Source: Theobroma cacao (lineage: Eukaryota; Streptophyta; Magnoliopsida; Malvales; Malvaceae). Taken from it: a DNA stretch of 64,000 bases. This document shows positions 50,101 to 60,400 of this stretch, in pieces. Position 1 is the stretch's first letter. Each line of letters opens with the position of its first letter. The position numbers and the translations under genes are program-made. The notes beneath the pieces were generated by a model. It was given only the letters and a program-made list of their open reading frames with translations. It searched no databases and had not been told where the DNA came from. The stretch is taken from assembly GCF_000208745.1 (NCBI RefSeq), contig NC_030858.1, forward strand, positions 37,372,918-37,436,917, read 5' to 3'.

Positions 50101-53100
50101 TTCCCTTTGTTCTCATGCAGCCTTTGCCTTTACCTTTGTTTCTGTTTGTTTGTTCTTGGGTTGAGGACTATGAGGCCCTTTCACTCACTATTCTAGTTTT
50201 CCTTTTCAAGTTGATTTGAAAGCCAAATTGTATTAAGGTGTCCTTTCAAAAGGATTATGGTGTTTTTCCCTTTGGTCACCTTTTGCTTAATTAATCCCTC
50301 CACTACCAAAAGACAGTCTTTGCACTTTGCGCATTTCCTTTCATTTTTGGATCAAAAATCACATAATTCTCTTGACTTCAAATTTGGGTATTTCTAGATT
50401 CCATCTTTTAACTTGTTTTTGATACGATTGAATAATTTATTTTTAATATAAAAATATATTCCACATACGTCCGCACATAGAGACGAGGAAAGATCGTCCA
50501 ACTAATAATCACCATTAATTAGCATATAAATCAATATTATTCATTGTGATCAAATGACTATACCCTAACAATGCATTGAATATAAATTCTTTAATATTTA
50601 TTTTAATTTAATACTTTACAATTTGCCCATTAATTATCTACTAATTTTGCTACATATTAATATTCTTTTTTATTATATAAAAGAATCTAGTATAGTATGG
50701 AAACATTCAAACAAAAATTGTAAAGTATGGAAACATGTCATGATCTCCAACCATAATTATTTGGACAACATGACCTAACAGAACACCTAACTAACCCTTT
50801 TGCAACACAAACATGTGATGTTCTATTAATTCTACCTTATCTACAAATTAACTAACCCCTTTTCCTTTAATCATTTCTTGGCCATAATAATTTCATTGTT
50901 GGTGTATAGAATCTATATATTGTCTGATACACATAATATATAAACTCATTTTATTTTCTAAAAGAACCTAAAGATTCCATATTATCTTATTAGGTTAAAA
51001 CTTATATATTTTGCTAATACTAAAAAAAAAATTAATGTAACGGTTAAAATTTTTATCGTTTTTACATAAGAAACAATTAAATAAAAACAAAAACATTTTC
51101 ATATATAGAGCTTAAACCGAAATATATATTTTTGGTAAATAAAAAGATGTAAGAATAGGAATTCGAATCTTAAATTTTAATCGTCATATTATTTATGGTT
51201 ATTAAAAATTATGTCAAGGCTTAATTTCAATCCATAAAAATAATTAATAATAAAAGAATTAGAATAAAGTTTTGACAATAATAAATAATAAAAGAAATAA
51301 GGAAAGTAAATGAAGCCTTAAGAAAATGGAGAGTTGAAAATATCACGATAAGTCAAAATCTCAATATTTTGGTGTTTGTTGAGAGGAGATGAGATTTTGT
51401 TTTGTCGTCATCCAAATCCGCAGCGACGGCGGTAAAAACGGAAGAAATCTTGACCGTACATCAGAAGCAGGCGAAATTAATCTCTACTGTACGACATGTA
51501 GAAAATTTACCCCAACCTAACCCAAGTCAAAATCTTTCACCTTCACAAGGAACAAAACAAAAAAGAGTCACCCCACTTGGGGTCCACCGCACGAACGGGG
51601 CTTTCACGCCACGTCATCAAATCTCTGTCGTTTATGCTTAAAAGGCATTTTCTTTTTATTTTCTTTGTAATTATTTTCTCTTTTAAATTAATTATTAAAC
51701 CTAAATCCCAAATTTTTAATTAATTATTTATTTATTTATTTTAATATCAAAATTAATTTCTTTCTTCATTGTATTCAGTATCTAATTTAACAGCCCTTCA
51801 TATTCAAGAAATAATTAAAGACAAATTAAAATCACATATGATGATTCCTTATATTGTTCTAACAAAAACAAAAAAAAAAAACAAAAATAGTAATTACCAC
51901 TCATAATTAAGGAAAAAATTTGGGTTTGAGGGATTGTTTATGAAAAGTGCCATTTTTTGCAATATTCTTGGATCTTGTGTGTTTAACATTAATTGGAGTA
52001 ATTAATTAGTTATATGTTCAAAGTGGATGAAAGCTCAAAGTTAGTCTTACAACATTTAAAACACCCATCAACAGCTCTTCTTGTTGGATTCAGTGCCCTA
52101 TGCTTATTTTGCTGCCTTCAATCCCATGGGTTTTGAGTTTTTATCATCATTATTACTATTAAACAAAATTAATCATCTTATTTTTTATGAAAAGAGATAC
52201 TATAGGCGGAATACTAATCGAAAAATAATGCGAATTGTTATGTAAAAAACTTAAAATTACAAGAGATGTAAGTAACATTTAACTTTCATTTTATTATTAG
52301 AATTCGGGTCTTGTTAATTAAATATTGTTGAAATTATTACCAAGTCCCCAACAAAGAGCATAAAAATGTAAAATTTCAGCCCCTAAAAGAAAACAGATCC
52401 CATAAAATGGGGAACTGAAAACCAGAAAGAAGGAAAATTGCAAAGGTGAAATGCTACATGGAAAGATGTGAGAAAGTTTATCCATTTCCCCCACCCAATT
52501 TTTCACCTCCTTTGCCTTTCCTCACTTCAAAAATTTGTTGTCTCTTTGACTAAACTTGACTTTGTTGATCTTTAAGAAACTATATAATAACGAATTATAA
52601 AAAAAATGAAAACGATTCAGACTCTTTTCTTCGAGTAGAAAGGTCTTATAATAATCATTGAATCAATTTTATGTAGTTACACGTCAAGTTTAAAGTAAAA
52701 TTTTTTTATCTTAAAGTATATCTTTTGAATAAAATATTATACATTATCATATTTTTATTTTATTTTTTAAGATATCAAATTATTAAGCATAACCCATTTT
52801 TGGTATTGTCATAAGATATTGTGGGATTAGATTCTAACTTGTAAAGCTAATGAAAATGGGAAAAAAAAAATGAAGATTAAATGACAAGCTTGGGTTTCAA
52901 GTGGAGGAGAAGAAGAGCAATACAGTCAAAATGCAAAAGGGCTCGACCATCAAAAACGGCGAGGAAAGCGGGGCCACACGTGGGACCATATTGATCACAT
53001 CCAATCTTCCAAGCCCCCATTGGTGTTTGGTGATTGGTCTCAACCTCACGTGTGGCGAGTTTTTGAAATTAATTTAATTAATTATAAGGTTGAAAAAAAG

Positions 53101-53801
53101 ACTTCGGGTTTTGATTTGGACCCTCATCAAAGACATTAACATCTTGTCTTGTTTTTCTAGTTTTCAGTTTTGGGATTTGCGTTAATTTTTGGTACAGTGT
53201 TTACAAACCCTGAACCAGACCACACCCAGCTTGGCCGGAACAGTCAGCAAGTCTTCCATGTTTTCCGTGTTTATGATCCCAATCTCTTCACTTCTCCTTA
53301 TGTTTGTGTTTCCTTTCATGAAGATCCCAAGGTTTTGCTCAATGAATCCTAATGGTTGGTCATAAGATTATAATAATTCAGACTTGTGAATAATCATCTC
53401 CTCAAAGATTATTATTGATCCGAAAAGTAATAATTTTATCAGTGTTTTCATTGGTAATGAACATCAAATGCATGCATTTGTAACAAATTTCGGAAAAAAA
53501 TAAAAAAAAACCGTAGTAGAGAGGGGAATCTTCAATTGCAATATGACGCATATGTGGGAAACAAGAGCTAAACAGAGTTCCTTACAATTGTACTTTTGAG
53601 TGGATGGAGTGATGGTCAACATCAACATAAACTGATAAAACATTCAGCAGATTATAAAGACATGGATGTTCTGTTGGATACAAATACTTGGACAAGAAAC
53701 CTATATAGACATCCCCTAAGAGGAGCTAAAAAGTCTTTGATACTGTTTAATTCTTGAAAGATCCATGCATGTTTCATTTTTTTATCGACAATGGCTCTGA
53801 A
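47138..53801. other. Intergenic region between UBL5 and ARF10 3' end
   Basis: 47138-50400 is moderately AT-rich, unique-looking DNA with several short ORFs but no recognisable domain; ctctataaaac at 49127-49137 is a possible TATA box followed by leader-like sequence, so a non-coding transcript is possible. 50400-51360 is AT-rich. 51400-51640 is a less AT-rich island with ccacgtcatc near 51610. 51650-52920 is AT-rich again. 52960-53060 has two G-boxes. 53170-53352 contains an open frame opening with TTG that I do not trust. 53360-53801 leads into the ARF10 3' UTR. Confidence 0.55.
52974..53055. promoter_or_regulatory. Inverted repeat of extended G-boxes (CCACACGTG ... CACGTGTGG)
   Basis: CCACACGTG at 52974-52982 and its exact reverse complement CACGTGTGG at 53047-53055 bracket 64 bases that include a ccaat and an attgg. 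The arrangement looks like a regulatory module, but no start of a gene is recognised nearby; the nearest gene end is ARF10, about 750 bases away at its 3' side. Confidence 0.35.
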
Positions 53802-56800
53802 TCATGCAAATATGCTCAAGGGACCTGTCTTGTTTGGCCCATCTAGTCCATTTTCAGCAGTTCGAATCCCAGTAAGCCATGACCTGGAAAAAAGGGTTAT
53901 GGGGTTTAGTATGAACGAGTTGTTAGCAAACCAACAAGCTTAGAACTTTGCATAGCGAGTTGGAGATATTGGTTTGAAACTCATAAACAGAGGAAAAATG
54001 AAAAAATTGAGAAGGCTTGACTGACCTTCCAACAGTATCATTGCCTGAATCCATCCTTATTGTCAATCTTTTGGCTGTCTTTATAAAAGCACTACAAAAA
54101 CAAAGAGGAGAACAACAGATTGTGTAAAACATAAGCCCGAAGAAGCTAACTGCAGTTAAACATCAGAAATTCAGATGTTTTGCAGCTCATGATTTCTGTA
54201 TTTGCAAGAACAGAAAAACTGTAAAACGGTATATGGAGTTTTTCAAGTTGATACCTGAATGGTACATCTCCAGTTTGCTTGACGGCACCTGTTGCATCTC
54301 GATACAGCACATGGCCCAACATCTCTGATCTTTCTATTCCAAACATGTTGGCCAACCTTCTATATAGCTCTTCATAAGAACTAAGAACTGACAGGTCAAG
54401 AGTTCGTCCCACATCCTCTGACTCCAAGAATACCTTGCAATGACCAGTATCCAGGCCAGGTTCTGTGGTTCGATAGTCCGGGTGCCACAAAAATCGAGCA
54501 CGAGATGACTTCTCTGGAGAAAATTGATTCTCAAGAGCAGAACCCGAACCATCAGAAGCATCTTTGGTTTTGTCTGCATTACCATCTACTGAACTCTTTC
54601 CGTTAATAACTTGAGAGACAGCTTCACTTGAACAGCTTCGAGAGAGCTGCTGCTCAGTAAGTATTGGCTGACCAAAGAGTAAAAACTGGTGTCTTTTTGC
54701 GTTATCAGATTTCTCCTTCTGACTAGAACTCCCCATCGTTAGCAAGCAAGATAGATTATCATTGCTGTTTGTGCGCCTTGCCATCATGATGCCATTAGAA
54801 ATTCTAGAGTGTGGATCAAACCGCTGGAAACTGGACAGAAACAGTCCTGACTGCAGTTTATTATTAAGATGGAGATCTGATAAAGATAATCCAAATTGAG
54901 CATGCCTGGCTCCCTGTATGCCTGCAGGAGCATTATCAGATAAACAATGTAAAGGGCTGCTTGGCCCAAGGGGATTGCCTGAAAACGATGGCATCAGAAA
55001 TTGTCCGTCAAGGGGCAAGTCAAGGTGTTGGGGGAGCCGCAACTTCTTTCTCGGTGGGGAGAAGGGTGACAGGTGGATGGCAGGCATGTTAGATACCAAT
55101 TCAACCAACCAGGGACTCACACGCTTAACATTTTGCAGCAAATCTGGTTCATCCCATGTCACCTGCAATAGCAATTAATATGTAAGAAGGAAGGGCTGTG
55201 ACAAGGATCACTAACTGTGGCTCTTGCATCACCTAATTTCTTATCAAGGAATGGGATAAACAGTAACAACTATTTTAATGCCTTTGTGGATCAAGAAAGC
55301 TTAGATATCCACTTTTTAGAATCCGTCTGCAAGCCAATTTGTCTTTCGAGGAACCAAAAGAGAATCTAAGAGTAAAATTTATCTAGAGAATTTAAAATTA
55401 ATAATCTAAAGATTAATGATTTATTGTGATTAGCCCATATTTACATGGAGCTAAGCTCCGGAATGATTTTCTTTTTGCCCATATATTATACAATTAAGTG
55501 ATTCTAAAAACCTGAAAGCTTAAATGACCAAGAACAAATTTGTACAGCTAATAAATAAGCTGTGTCAGATATCTGTTTTCATAAGCAATTCACTTTATAG
55601 TTTATAATAAAGGGACAAATTGAACTATATCTGTCAGAAAGAGTAAAGGCCATGAATAAAATTTTCAGTCCCCAGATCAAGCCATTTATTAGCAACAAAG
55701 ACGACCAAATCAAAAATTGAAGAAACAATTTGATGCAAGTTGATTTCTTCAGTCAGAATACAGATTACAATTGTCCTTTAGATTAAATCAGCAAATGCAC
55801 CAGAAACAACCAAATTGCTAAAAATATTCATGAATATCGATTATAAGGCAAAAAGAAAAAAGCATGTTCCCTTGTAATAATTTCATGAACCAGCTAGAAT
55901 CGTGTTAGCTAATGAATTCCACAATGGTCATGCCAGACAGCCACCCACCTAATAAAGGAATGATCAAGTTGGCACTCTGGGCCACAATTCACTAAATACC
56001 ATACTAGAAACAGAGTATTTGTGGTAACATAATGTTAGCAGGCAAAAAAGTAGTTGAATCCATCAAAACAAGTGCAAGACATGAACAAAGTCGGTTATAG
56101 AAAAATTGAATGAGGGCGCTGATACAGGAAAGCAGTTCCAGACTTGAAAAGACTAGGAAGAATTAAAAACATGGTATACCAAGAATCATAATAGTGCTGC
56201 AAAGAAGAGGTTGAAAAGCTAATTTGTACTTGGATAAAGCTCATTAATTCACCTAATCCATCAGAAAGACCCAATTTATACTAAATGATACCAGGGTTAA
56301 GAGGTTATAAGGCTATGATGCGGTCTTCAAAACCCAAGATGACAGTGTAGGATTTCAAAACAGCTAATAATCATGGCTTAGCAGGTGCCAATTTAGCAAA
56401 GATATAAACCAAGATTTCACACAAATCCATAAGAATCAAAGAGAAATATAGAACCTGGAGAAGCCGCCATGGCGAATTAGGCCATCGGATGGGATCAGCA
56501 ACTTGAACAGAAGATACAGTCCCCATGAACCAGCTGATCCTAGAAGAATCCTCAGTCTCAAAAGCCATCTTGAACCTCATCCCGGAACACCAATGAATCC
56601 TCATTGCCGCCTTTACTCCAGATGCCTTGACACAAAACTCCGGTGTGCTTGCTCTAGGGTAATAAATAACCTCAAATGGCTGGCCACCAGCAGCAAGCGC
56701 CACAGCCTCCAAGACAGCCTCTGGCCTCACTTTTCCCTTTCCTCTCAAATTCCCACCACAACCCAAATTTCCATTTCGCATTATCTTACTCTCGTCCTCC

Positions 56801-57549
56801 CTCAGGAAAGCTGAAAACCCTCCATAAGGACCAACACAATTTCCATTTCCAAGACCCGAATTCCAACCTGGAGTACCAGACTCAGGTCCATTTCCAATCC
56901 CACGCTTTGCTCGCCTAATACCAACACAAAGATCACCATTTTCGGCTCTCAAGAACACAATTGAGTCCCCAGCAACAAGTTTTTTCTGGTTTACAAAAGT
57001 ACTCCAGCCGGTAGTCAACAGATGTCTCCTAGGAGTCCCCCTATAGATATGCCTAAACTTCCAAATCTCACCATGAACATCCTTGGCTATAACAGTTTGA
57101 ACAGGAGGATCCGCAGTGTAATCCAATCTTGGAAAAATGGTTTCAGCACAATATCTTGGAACAGAAAAACCACCCCCATTGTTTGCATCAGACTGAGTCA
57201 ATGTCTTAGCAAAAGAAGCAGGCTTTTCGACATTATCAGACCCATTAGAGCCACCACCTAAAACGGCATCCTCCTCAAGATCAAGCTCACTGTTTGACAA
57301 TGGTATAAGCATGATCTTGGCATAAACTTCATCAGTTTCAGTATCAGCCAAGAATTTGACAGAAGCCACCCGGCAGATAACAAAAGCCGGTATTTGAGGA
57401 GAAGACGAGAAATCCACCGAGGAGAGAGAGTGCTCAGCATGGCCTTGAGGAAAGTAGAAGACTTTGGAGTTCACTGGTGGGATTTGAACCATGGATCCAG
57501 CACAAGCATGCCATAGCTGTGGATCCAAGCTCTTTTCTGGCTCCTTCAT
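53802..57549 (-). CDS. ARF10: Auxin response factor 10-like, class C, miR160-regulated
   Basis: Four exons on minus: 57549-56455, 55162-54255, 54091-54026 and 53883-53802; 2151 nt, 716 aa (ARF10 and ARF16 of Arabidopsis are 670-695 aa). It starts MKEPEKSLDPQLWHACAGSM. B3 DNA-binding domain at ~112-217 with FSVPRYCAETIFPRLDY and RGTPRRHLLTTGWSTFVNQK; auxin-response (ARF) domain at ~285-370 with YYPRASTPEFCVKA and DSSRISWFMGTV; middle region with a FLLFGQPILTEQQ repression-type motif; PB1-type C-terminus (~600-690) with GHCKVFLESEDVGRTLDL; end TGPLSIFA. Class C ARFs bind TGTC auxin elements and mostly repress; ARF10/16 control root cap, seed germination and leaf form. The ATG at 57549 is chosen because family proteins begin here, although the frame stays open upstream. 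Intron 1 is 1292 nt. Terminal exons of 66 and 82 nt are too small to stand out alone. Confidence 0.95.
54903..54923 (-). promoter_or_regulatory. miR160 target site in ARF10 exon 2
   Basis: The plus strand reads tgcctggctccctgtatgcc followed by t: identical to plant miR160 in 20 of 21 positions, with the only difference opposite the 3' end of the miRNA. The minus-strand mRNA therefore carries a near-perfect target site encoding the conserved AGIQGAR stretch at about residue 445. This site is diagnostic of ARF10/16/17. Confidence 0.96.
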
Positions 57550-58243
57550 TTCTTTGGGGTGGTCTCTTCTGATCGGCCTTTGAAGTTGGGAAAATTTTTT
57601 CTTTTGGGGACAGAAGAGAAAAAACAAAAAACAAGAAACTTTGAAGATTTGAAAATCTAGAACTTCTGAGTTAATGCTGTGAACGAACCAAGAATTGGCA
57701 ATGAATTTAAGTTTGAGACATGAAGGAAAGAAGTTAAAATGAAACAACAACTGAAAAGTAAACCCAGTTCATTAAATTTTAGGACATTAATGAAAAATCT
57801 CTCACCTTTTTGGTTAAAAAAAACAAACAAAAAACAAACAACCCTCCTTTCCGGTCTTTCAAAAAAAAAAAAAAAGAACACCCTTTTTAATGCAAAAGCC
57901 TTCCTTTCCTTTTCTCTCTGCCTAATCTTCCCCTCTGCTCTCTCTCTCTCTCTTTCCCTCGCGTGACGATTAAACAGTAAAAGAAAGAGACTGGCAAATG
58001 AGACAGAAAATAGTTTTCAAAAGGATAAAAAAAAAAAACAAACCCCCCTCTGATTTACTCTTCAAAACACTGTATTCCTACTACTAGAAAGACAAAACTT
58101 TTGATGATTCGTTAAAACTTGAAAAATTTTAGTTGGTTTTTGAAACTGGGTTTCTTTGATTTTTACACAGAAAAGATGGGAAAGAACATTAATCTGATAT
58201 CAGAAATCAGGTACGGAAACGACCACCACATCGCCATCTGAAT

Positions 58244-58279
<36 letters not shown>

Positions 58280-58990
58280 TCACTAAACTCCAAACTGCAA
58301 AATCAAACCCTTTTTCCTTCTTACTTTCTCTCTCTACCACCTGACTCGTTGTTCTTATCTTTTTTCACCTTTTAAAGCCCTTAAAACTGAAAACTCTCTC
58401 TCTCTCCCCCTCTCTATAGAAAACAGAAACAGAACAAACAAAGAGATCCCAGATCAAACAAAAAGGTTAAATTTTTTTTAATATTAATAAAAAAGTTTTT
58501 ATCTTTTTATTTATTTTTTGATTATGGCGTTAAAATCTCATGTCGTGGTATGCAGCGAACAAGTAAAAATATCGCGACAGAATATGCAGTGAAGAGAGGA
58601 AAGAGAGAGATCCCCCAGTGTTCTGTCACTCTAGCACAGTATTCTGAAACATCCTAGACAAAAACTAACTAACCATGGTCAATTGCATGATTAAACTTTG
58701 GGTTACCATAGTTAAACTTAGCTAGCCCATTGGTTTGGAACTCAAACCTGACCAATCCTCTGCTCTGTTTTTCAGCCTGTTTCCTTTCCGGAGCGTGACT
58801 CAGCCGCAATTATGTTAAATTCTTAAATCAAATATTTAAGTAGAGAAGTATTTGTTATGTTTATATGTTTATTGTAAGTAATACGGATTTATTATGTGAT
58901 TATTTTAATACGTTTTTATATATAAAAATTACAAATTTATCACGTAATCATTTTAATATTTTTTTCACGAGTAAGTATCACAAACTTAAT
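57550..58990. other. ARF10 leader and promoter region
   Basis: Upstream (to the right) of the minus-strand ARF10 start. It is rich in CT runs, including an uninterrupted (TC)15 at 58247-58276 and shorter ones at 57935-57960 and 58394-58415. A TATA-like tttaaaag lies in reverse complement near 58369. These fit a long purine-rich leader and promoter for ARF10, but exact start is unknown. Confidence 0.5.
58247..58276. repeat. (TC)15 microsatellite
   Basis: Thirty bases of perfect TC dinucleotide, about 700 bases upstream of the ARF10 ATG. On the transcript strand of ARF10 it is a GA run, a class of element bound by GAGA-type (BPC) factors in plants. Confidence 0.9.
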
Positions 58991-59019
58991 ACGTGACATG
59001 AATCAATAAAAGAAAGTTC

Positions 59020-60400
59020 TTAAACTAGATGTGGTACTATAAGGTGTAAGAGTAAACAAAACCAAATCAAATTAATTACTTATTTAAATTAAAAGTGATT
59101 TGAGTAAAACGGTTTGATCTAATTGATTTATTGAGTCAATTAGTTTAAAATATTTAATCCAATTGGTTTTTTGGTCAGTTTTCGATTTTAAAATTTTTAT
59201 ACCAATCCACTTAGAAACCAAACTATTTTTTATATATTAATATATAGTATTATATATATTTTAATAAAAATCGATAGTAAACTTAATTAATAATATACTT
59301 AAAATACATTAATTTATTTTATGTACGTGTATAAATCATAATCATAGCAATTTAATATTAACTATATATATTTATTTATTTATAAATCTGAATTAGTATA
59401 AAATTATAAGTTATATATTTTAAATAATATAACTTATATGTTAATATTATAATAATGATAGTAAATGTCTTACATATTAATATGTTATAATTATTACGTC
59501 ATATTAATGTTTCGTAATATAAAATGTTATAAATATATATATAATTGTATAAATATATTATATATATTTAATTTATACAAAAGTATTTTTTATAACTTAT
59601 AATAAAACTTTATTTTATATAATTACACTTAATAACTTTATTAGTTATCACTTTAGTTTTTTATAACATATTGTTTATAATTAATTATTATTTATACAAA
59701 TTTTGATATAAAACATTATAACATATAAGTTGTATCATTAATTTCATATATATAAATATATAATAAAGTAATATATTATATATACATATATGTAATTTAT
59801 ACATAAACATTATTATAACTTATAATAGACATTTTTATATGATTACACTTAATAAATTTATTAGTTATCACCTTAAATTTTATAACATATTATTTATAAT
59901 TAGTTATTATTTATACAAACTTTGATATAAAAATTAAAATATTATAACATATAAATTATGTCATTAATTTCATATTTAGAATAAAGTAATATATTTATAT
60001 ATACATATATTTAATTTATCTATAAATATTGTTATAATTTATAATAAACTTTATTTATATTATTACACTTAATAATTATGTGAGTGAAGAAACAAATGTA
60101 TTTTTTCTATATTTAGATATTTATATATTTTATAATTATAGATGAAGTTTATAAGTTTTAATATTGCAATTTAAAAAAAAAAAGTTATAAAATTTTGGTC
60201 TATTTGTTCAAAATCAAACCGGTAGAACCAATTCTATGTTTAGTCGGTTTAACCTTTCTTTATATTTGGTTGATTTTGACCGATTTTTTAAAAATATTTG
60301 ATTCATTTTATTCTTAAGTATAACAGACCAAATCACTCAATTTACTTATTTGCTCGTCCTTAATAACGTGTAAGGATTACGAATTTATCACGTAACATAA
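59020..60400. mobile_element. AT-rich hAT/MITE-like element with internal tandem array
   Basis: A ~1.3-kb extremely AT-rich block has similar end regions in opposite orientation: the left part holds aaaccaaatcaa and agttttcgattttaaaa, the right part holds gattttgaccgatttttt and gaccaaatcactcaa. Flanking it are two similar ~45-base segments in the same orientation (about 58966-59012 with cacgagtaagtatcacaaac, and about 60364-60410 with aacgtgtaaggattacgaat). The style matches non-autonomous hAT-type elements of plants. No transposase ORF. Boundaries are uncertain. Confidence 0.45.
59585..60090. repeat. Tandem repeat, about 220-bp unit, roughly 2.3 copies
   Basis: The segment ttacacttaataa recurs with acactt at 59625, 59845 and 60064, spacings of 220 and 219 bases. 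Each is preceded by ttataa(c/t)ttataata and, in the first two copies, followed by tttattagttatcac and later ttataattagttattatttatacaaa. Copies are diverged. It lies inside the AT-rich element above. Confidence 0.85.

Noticed and set aside
53170..53352. 60-codon frame with leader-like position after the G-box pair
   Set aside because: It opens with TTG, not ATG, and no family is recognised; likely chance.
56371..56454. Open reading continuing past ARF10 exon 1 (…LLQVLYFSL…)
   Set aside because: This is intron 1 read-through; CAG|GTTCTA is the donor and exon 2 restores the conserved VTWDEPDLLQ.
58000..58005. Auxin response element (GAGACA) upstream of ARF10
   Set aside because: A single hexamer is expected by chance about every 2 kb on either strand; no pairing or spacing supports it.
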